Positions 59,287 through 64,000 of a stretch of DNA of 64,000 nt are shown one piece after another. The stretch is from Nonomuraea africana (GTDB lineage: Bacteria; Actinomycetota; Actinomycetes; Streptosporangiales; Streptosporangiaceae). The notes under the pieces were generated by a model, which ran no database searches, had not been told where the DNA came from, and saw nothing but the letters and a program-made list of their open reading frames with translations. Location of the stretch: contig NZ_JADBEF010000001.1 in the NCBI RefSeq assembly GCF_014873535.1, forward strand, positions 5,456,001 to 5,520,000, read 5' to 3'. A program made the position numbers and the translations under genes. Each line of letters opens with the position of its first letter. The stretch's first letter is position 1.

Positions 59287-60395
59287 GGATAAGGAAGGGT
59301 CGCCGCCACCCTGAAGCCGCCCGAGGGGCCAGGCCCAGCCGAGAACGTCCCGCCGTACATCATGACCCTCTCTCTCATCCCGATCAGCCCGTGACCTTCC
59401 ACCGGGCCGGGTGACGTGCGCCGTGCCGGCCCTTCGTCGATCACCTCGACGTACGCCTGCCCGCTCTCGGCCGCCACCGTCACCCTGCAGGGCGCGGGGG
59501 CGGCGTGTTTGACGACGTTCGTGAGCGCCTCCTGCACGATCCTGTGCACCGCCAGCCGTACGCCCTCGGGCAGCTCGTCCACCCCCGAGGCCCGCAGCTC
59601 GACGCCCACCCCCGCCAGCCTGGCGCGCGCGGCAAGCTCCGCCAACTCGGGCACGGGACGCAGGTCGGGCGGTTCGGTGCGCAGCACGCCGAGCAGGTGG
59701 CGCATCTCGGTCAGCGCGTCGCGGCTGGCGCTCTCGATCACCTTCAGCGCGGCGTGCGCCTCCTCGGGCCTGCTGCGCATGACGTGGTTGGCCACGCCCG
59801 CCTTGACGGCGATGAGCCCCATGCTGTGCGCGACCACGTCGTGCAGCTCGCGGGCGATGCGCAGCCGCTCCTCGGTGACCAGCCGCTCGGCCGCCCGCGC
59901 CGCGTAGATCCTTCTCTCGTGCACGGCTCGCCCGACCGTCCAGGCCCCGCCCATCGCGGCCAGCCCGAACAGCACGTCGCCGACGCCTTGCAGCCACCCG
60001 GCGGGCGCTCCCGCCACGGCCAGCGTCAGCGCCGTGACCACGGTCACGATCGCGACCACGCTGCTGGGCACCCTGCCGGGCCGCTCCAGCGCCACCAGGT
60101 AGAGCGCGTAGGTCGGCGACAGGTAGGCCATGCTCACCACGCCCGAGCCGCTCGCCACCACCGACACCGTCAGGACGAGCGCGAAGACGCTCACCGGCCA
60201 CAGCCTGCGGACCGCCAGGGGGGCGCCGAGCCCGAGGGCGAGGGCGACCTTGACCGGGGCGGGCGCCTGCGTGCCGGCGGCGGAGGTCAGGCTGACCATC
60301 GCGATCGCCCATCCGGCCAGGCAGTCGAGGCCGATGAGCTGGCCTCGGGTGAGCCGCCTGGTGAAGTCCACGGGCTGAACGCTATCCGGCGGCAC
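59283..60395 (-). CDS. HisKA_3-type sensor histidine kinase
   Basis: The 370-residue kinase has several N-terminal membrane helices (about 20-160), a HisKA_3 dimerisation domain with the phosphorylated His in RIARELHDVVAHSMGLI, and a HATPase domain with QEALTNVVKHA and GHGLIGMRERV. It has almost no extracellular loops, as in DesK/LiaS-like kinases that sense the membrane itself. Start is GTG 60395 or GTG 60371. It is divergent from the ABC exporter genes. Confidence 0.92.
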   Translation of the reverse strand: MPPDSVQPVDFTRRLTRGQLIGLDCLAGWAIAMVSLTSAAGTQAPAPVKVALALGLGAPLAVRRLWPVSVFALVLTVSVVASGSGVVSMAYLSPTYALYLVALERPGRVPSSVVAIVTVVTALTLAVAGAPAGWLQGVGDVLFGLAAMGGAWTVGRAVHERRIYAARAAERLVTEERLRIARELHDVVAHSMGLIAVKAGVANHVMRSRPEEAHAALKVIESASRDALTEMRHLLGVLRTEPPDLRPVPELAELAARARLAGVGVELRASGVDELPEGVRLAVHRIVQEALTNVVKHAAPAPCRVTVAAESGQAYVEVIDEGPARRTSPGPVEGHGLIGMRERVMMYGGTFSAGPGPSGGFRVAATLPYP

Positions 60396-60458
60396 CGACA
60401 GTCGGCGTCATACCGGGGTCCGATGTGCGGGGCGCCCGCCGTACCCGACCGTGAAGGG

Positions 60459-61178
60459 GTGATCGAAGTGAAACAGCTGACCAAGCGCTACGGCTCGGCC
60501 CGCGCCGTGGACGACCTGTCGTTCACTGTCGAGCCAGGCCACGTCACCGGCTTCCTCGGCCCGAACGGCGCGGGCAAGTCCACCACGATGCGGCTGATCC
60601 TCGGCCTCGACACCCCGGCCTCGGGCGAGGCGCTGGTCAACGGCCGCCGCTACACCACGCTCGCCAGACCGCTGCACGAGGTGGGCGCGCTCCTGGACGC
60701 CAACGCCCTGCATCCCGGCCGCTCGGCCGACAACCACCTGCTCTGCCTGGCCCGCAGCAACGGCATCGGACCCGTGCGCGTCGCCGAGGTGCTCGAGCAG
60801 GTGGGGCTCGCGGGAGTGGCGCGCAAGAAGGCCGGCGGTTTCTCCCTCGGCATGAAGCAGCGCCTCGGCATCGCCGCCGCCCTGCTAGGGGACCCCGGCG
60901 TGCTGATGTTCGACGAGCCCGTCAACGGGCTCGACCCCGACGGCGTCCGGTGGATCCGCGACCTGATGCGCGCGCTGGCCACCGAGGGCAGGACCATTCT
61001 GCTGTCCAGCCACCTGATGAGCGAGATGGCGCTGACCGCCGACCGGATCGTCATCGTCGGCAGGGGCCGCCTGATCGTCGAGACGTCCATGAAGGACCTC
61101 ACCGAGCGGTACGACTCCCTGGAGTCTGCCTACCTCGCCCTCACCGCCGACAGCGTCGAGTACGGAGTGACCCGGTGA
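60459..61178 (+). CDS. ABC transporter ATP-binding protein (ABC-2 exporter type)
   Basis: The 239-residue ATPase has Walker A GPNGAGKST, signature FSLGMKQRLG, Walker B VLMFDEP and the H-loop SSHLMSE. It belongs to the drug/bacteriocin-export ABC-2 class. GTG 60459 (VIEVKQLTKRYG) is the usual family start; GTG 60468 is better spaced from AAGGGG. The stop overlaps the first permease start. The divergent two-component system suggests induction by a membrane-active compound. Confidence 0.93.
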   Translation: MIEVKQLTKRYGSARAVDDLSFTVEPGHVTGFLGPNGAGKSTTMRLILGLDTPASGEALVNGRRYTTLARPLHEVGALLDANALHPGRSADNHLLCLARSNGIGPVRVAEVLEQVGLAGVARKKAGGFSLGMKQRLGIAAALLGDPGVLMFDEPVNGLDPDGVRWIRDLMRALATEGRTILLSSHLMSEMALTADRIVIVGRGRLIVETSMKDLTERYDSLESAYLALTADSVEYGVTR

Positions 61179-61927
61179 TCGCCTCGGAATGGCTGAAGCT
61201 GCGCTCGGTCGCCGCCACCCACTACGCCGTCGGCGCCGCCGCGCTCACGATCGTTCTGGGCTTGGTCTGGAGCTACTACGTCGGGACGCTGGCCGACGCG
61301 CGCGGCTCCATCAGGGCCGCCGCGCCGGAGGAGGGGTTCCTGCCGCTGATCCAGATCAGCCTGGCCGTGGTCGGCGTGCTGGCCATCACCGCCGAGTACG
61401 GCACGGGCACCATCCGCTCCAGCCTCACCGCGGTGCCGCGCCGCAGGGCGCTGCTCGCGGCGAAGGCGGTGGTCGTGACGGCCGCCACGTCCCTCGCGGC
61501 GGCCTTCGTGATCTTCACCACCTACGCCGTCAGCCATCTGATCGCCGGAGAGCGCGCGGTCGGCTACAACGCGGGCTCCCTCGGCGACGACCTGCCGCTG
61601 CTGCTCGGCTCGGTGCTGTCGGTGACCGTCCTCGCGCTGGTGGGTCTCGGCCTCGGCGTGGTCACCCGCTCGACCGCGGCGGCCGTCGGTTCGGTCGTGG
61701 GGCTGCTGTTCGTGCTGCCGGGCATCGCGCCCTACCTGCCGCAGCCGTGGAACGTGCGGCTCGGCGCCTGGATGCTGCCGAACCTCGTGCCGCAGATCGC
61801 GGGCGAGCGGATCTCCACGCGTCTGGACGGCCTGCTGCCTCCCGCCGCGGCGGTCGCCGTCCTGGCCGGGTACGCGGTCGTGGCGCTGGCGGCGGCCTTC
61901 CTGGTGTTCGAGAGGAGGGACGCGTGA
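61175..61927 (+). CDS. ABC-2 type permease, first subunit
   Basis: The 250-residue membrane protein begins VIASEWLKLRSVAATHYA and has six hydrophobic segments. ITAEYGTGTIRSSLTAVPRRRALLAAK is the characteristic cytoplasmic segment of ABC-2 permeases. It overlaps both neighbours by 4 bases and is homologous to the next gene, so the exporter is probably a heterodimer with the ATPase at 60459. Confidence 0.9.
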   Translation: MIASEWLKLRSVAATHYAVGAAALTIVLGLVWSYYVGTLADARGSIRAAAPEEGFLPLIQISLAVVGVLAITAEYGTGTIRSSLTAVPRRRALLAAKAVVVTAATSLAAAFVIFTTYAVSHLIAGERAVGYNAGSLGDDLPLLLGSVLSVTVLALVGLGLGVVTRSTAAAVGSVVGLLFVLPGIAPYLPQPWNVRLGAWMLPNLVPQIAGERISTRLDGLLPPAAAVAVLAGYAVVALAAAFLVFERRDA

Positions 61928-62691
61928 ACGTGCTGGCCGCCGAGTGGCTGAAGATCCGCTCGATCCGCTCCAGCCATCTCATCCTGGCGATCTCCCTCGG
62001 CGCGATCCCGCTCGCGGTGGCGGTGGCCCTGTCGGCGATCGCGATGTACGACAGCGCACCCGCGTCGATGCGCGCCAGCGCCCGCATCGCCGAGCTGGAG
62101 GAGGTGGTGCTGATCGTGCCGCAGCTGGCCATGGGCGTCATGGGCGTCCTCGCGATCACCTCCGAGTACGCCACGGGACTCATCAGGACGAGCCTCGCCC
62201 TGGTGCCCAGGCGCTGGCCGGTGCTGGCGGCCAAGTCCGTGGTCGTGGGCGGGCTGGGGCTGGTCGTCGGGCCCGTCGTGGTGTTCACCACGTACGTCGT
62301 CTCCCGGCGGATGCTGGAGAGCCGCTACCCGATCGCCGACTTCGCCGACCGGCTGCCCACGCTCGTCACCTCCAGCCTCACGGTCGCGGTCTTCGCGCTG
62401 CTCGGGCTGGGCCTCGGCGCGGTGCTGCGCTCGGCGGCCGGGGCCATCGCGATCCTGGTGGGGCTGGTCTACGTGATCCCGATGATCGTCGGGAACCTGC
62501 CGGAGCCGTGGAGCGAACGGCTCGGCTCGGTGATGATCGGCGCGCTCCCTCGCGAGATCACCGGCGACGACCTCACGTCGTCGGTCTACGGCGCGCTGCT
62601 CTCGCCGGTGGCGGCCGCGGTGGTGCTGGCGCTGTACGCGGTGCTACCGCCGGCCGCCGGCCTGCTCCTCCTCCGCGAACGAGACGCCTGA
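61924..62691 (+). CDS. ABC-2 type permease, second subunit
   Basis: The 255-residue paralogue of the preceding permease starts VNVLAAEWLKIRSIRSSHLI and has ITSEYATGLIRTSLALVPRRWPVLAAK in the same place. Six membrane segments are visible. It is the last gene of the exporter operon, followed by a terminator shared with the convergent RNase J gene. Confidence 0.9.
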   Translation: MNVLAAEWLKIRSIRSSHLILAISLGAIPLAVAVALSAIAMYDSAPASMRASARIAELEEVVLIVPQLAMGVMGVLAITSEYATGLIRTSLALVPRRWPVLAAKSVVVGGLGLVVGPVVVFTTYVVSRRMLESRYPIADFADRLPTLVTSSLTVAVFALLGLGLGAVLRSAAGAIAILVGLVYVIPMIVGNLPEPWSERLGSVMIGALPREITGDDLTSSVYGALLSPVAAAVVLALYAVLPPAAGLLLLRERDA

Positions 62692-62733
62692 CGCCACGCC
62701 GTACGGCACCCGCGGCCGTGCCGTCCCTCGCCT

Positions 62734-62848
62734 CGAAGGACCCCAGCCCGAGATCACCCGCGCGGGCCGTGCCGTACCAACCCGAAAGACCCCAGCCCCA
62801 GGATCACCCGCGCGATCGTGCGCACGGGGCCAGGGCGGGGGTCTTTCG
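62734..62848. terminator. Convergent terminator built from a direct and an inverted repeat
   Basis: CGAAAGACCCCAGCCC (62783-62798) pairs with GGGCGGGGGTCTTTCG (62833-62848) with one mismatch, giving a 16-bp stem. A direct copy of the left arm plus its flank (CGAAGGACCCCAGCCC then ATCACCCGCGCG) lies at 62734-62764. The gap separates the exporter stop (62691) from the RNase J stop (62855). The same CGAAAGACCCCAGCC core occurs at 20033-20047. Confidence 0.7.
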
Positions 62849-62854
62849 AAGGAC

Positions 62855-64000
62855 TCAGACCTCGACGACCACCGGGATGATCATCGGACGGCGGCGGTAG
62901 GTGTCGCTCACCCAGCGCCCCATCGTGCGGCGGACCACACGGCGGATCTGCTGCATGTCGACCACCCCGTCGGCGGCGCTCTGCTCGATCGCCTTCTCCA
63001 GCGCCGGGATGATCTCCTCGAACCGCGTGGAGTCTATGCCCGAACCGCGCGCGTGGATCTCGGGACCCGCGGTGAGCTTGCCGGTGTTGGAGTCGACCAC
63101 CACGACGACCGAGATGAATCCCTCGTCGCCGAGAATGCGCCGGTCCTTCAGCGAGACGTCGGTGATCTCGCCGACCGAGGTGCCGTCGACGTAGACGTAC
63201 CCCGCCTGGACCGCGCCGGTGATCTTCGCGACGCCGTCGACCAGGTCCACCACGACGCCGTCCTCGGCGATCACGATGTGGTCGTCCGGCACGCCGGTCA
63301 GCGCGGCCAGCTTGGCGTGCGCCCGCAGGTGCCGCCACTCGCCGTGCACCGGCATGAAGTTGGACGGCCTGGTCAGGTTCAGGACGTACAGCAGCTCACC
63401 TGCCGCCGCGTGCCCCGACACGTGCACCTTCGCGTTGCCCTTGTGGATGACGCGCGCGCCCCACCTGGTCAGCCCGTTGATGACCTTGTTGACCGCGGTC
63501 TCGTTGCCCGGCACCAGCGAGGAGGCCAGCAGCACGGTGTCGCCGGACGCGATGCGGATCGCGTGGTCGCGGTTGGCCATGCGCGACAGCGCGGCCATCG
63601 GCTCGCCCTGGGAACCGGTGCAGATCAGCAGCACCTCCTCCGGCGGCCACTCCTCGATGTCACGCGAGTCGACGACCAAGCCCGGCGGAATGCGCAGGTA
63701 GCCCAGGTCGCGGGCGACACCCATGTTGCGCACCATCGACCGGCCGACCAGCGCGATCTTGCGGCCGTGCTTCTCCGCCGCGTCGATCACCTGCTGCACG
63801 CGGTGGACGTGGGAGGCGAAGCTCGCCACGATCACCCGCTTGGACGAGGTGCGGATCACCTCGTCGACGACGGGGCCGATCTCCCGCTCCGAGGTGACGA
63901 ACCCGGCCACCTCGGCGTTGGTCGAGTCGGACATCAGCAGGTCGACGCCCTCGGAGCCGAGCCTGGCGAACCCGCCGAGGTCGGTGAGCCGCCCGTCGCT
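62855..64000 (-). CDS. rnj: Ribonuclease J, C-terminal part (partial)
   Basis: The last 381 residues of RNase J are present; the N-terminal metallo-beta-lactamase half lies beyond the window. Visible are LLMSDSTNAEV, the beta-CASP segment VIVASFASHVHRVQQVID, CTGSQGEPMAALSRMA, HVSGHAAAGELLYVL, PVHGEWRHLRAHAKLA (metal/phosphate-binding His) and a C-terminal domain ending MIIPVVVEV. The enzyme has 5'-exo- and endonuclease activity in RNA processing and decay. It is core gene content, convergent with the exporter operon. Confidence 0.95.
   Translation of the reverse strand, partial: SDGRLTDLGGFARLGSEGVDLLMSDSTNAEVAGFVTSEREIGPVVDEVIRTSSKRVIVASFASHVHRVQQVIDAAEKHGRKIALVGRSMVRNMGVARDLGYLRIPPGLVVDSRDIEEWPPEEVLLICTGSQGEPMAALSRMANRDHAIRIASGDTVLLASSLVPGNETAVNKVINGLTRWGARVIHKGNAKVHVSGHAAAGELLYVLNLTRPSNFMPVHGEWRHLRAHAKLAALTGVPDDHIVIAEDGVVVDLVDGVAKITGAVQAGYVYVDGTSVGEITDVSLKDRRILGDEGFISVVVVVDSNTGKLTAGPEIHARGSGIDSTRFEEIIPALEKAIEQSAADGVVDMQQIRRVVRRTMGRWVSDTYRRRPMIIPVVVEV

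Noticed and set aside
1..64000. tRNA, rRNA, insertion sequences or phage attachment sites.
   Set aside because: No cloverleaf, rRNA segment, transposase-like protein or terminal inverted repeats with target duplication were recognised by eye; a covariance-model search would be needed to exclude small RNAs.

Overview
The window is about 70% GC, uses GTG and TTG starts freely, and packs genes into operons with 1-4 base overlaps. It carries the chromosomal backbone order ftsK, RodZ-like HTH gene, rimO, pgsA, pncC, clgR plus an RNase J gene. Together with many ROK/LacI/IclR regulators and carbohydrate ABC importers, this points to a filamentous actinomycete. My inference is the Streptosporangiales (Nonomuraea-like). 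No rRNA, tRNA or CRISPR array was seen.

Region 1 (1-15333) is part of a biosynthetic cluster built around a divergent promoter at 5938-6120. Leftward, as one overlapping operon: an acyl/aryl-acid ligase, a condensation-carrier protein, the E1alpha, E1beta and E2 parts of a 2-oxoacid-dehydrogenase-like complex, and an NRPS cut by the window edge. Rightward: a compact C-A-T-C-A-T NRPS (first A domain reads as glycine-specific), a free carrier protein, a free condensation protein and an N,N-dimethylformamidase-like protein with a propeller-like tail. No thioesterase lies in the window. The combination of a TPP/lipoyl acyl-transfer machine, split NRPS parts and a DMFase-like enzyme is the best candidate for an undescribed system.

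Region 2 (15361-22883) is a sugar uptake locus: ROK repressor, lipoprotein and two permeases, a family 3 beta-N-acetylhexosaminidase-like enzyme, and a second ROK paralogue. The palindrome in front of the importer has two look-alikes in the NRPS promoter region, suggesting shared control.

Region 3 (23104-31639) is mostly housekeeping: Rrf2 and TetR regulators, an internally deleted MFS remnant, a Nei/Fpg glycosylase, ClgR, PncC, PgsA, RimO, the HTH/DUF4115 protein and FtsK.

Region 4 (31721-55798) is a carbohydrate and uronate block: a LacI-controlled importer operon with an esterase and an oxidoreductase; galM with a second LacI; an epimerase, KDG dehydratase, enolase-superfamily and Gfo-PmoA fusion operon; uronate dehydrogenase; a second importer; IclR; a second KDG dehydratase; alpha-ketoglutarate semialdehyde dehydrogenase; and glucarate dehydratase. 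Together they give a full route from uronates through aldarates to 2-oxoglutarate. The two LacI genes share a 524-bp identical 5' tract with codon usage unlike the surrounding genes.

Region 5 (55972-64000) holds a GlxA-type regulator divergent from a NIPSNAP gene, a DUF402 gene, a NarL/DesKR-type two-component system divergent from an ABC-2 exporter operon, and the C-terminal part of RNase J at the window edge.
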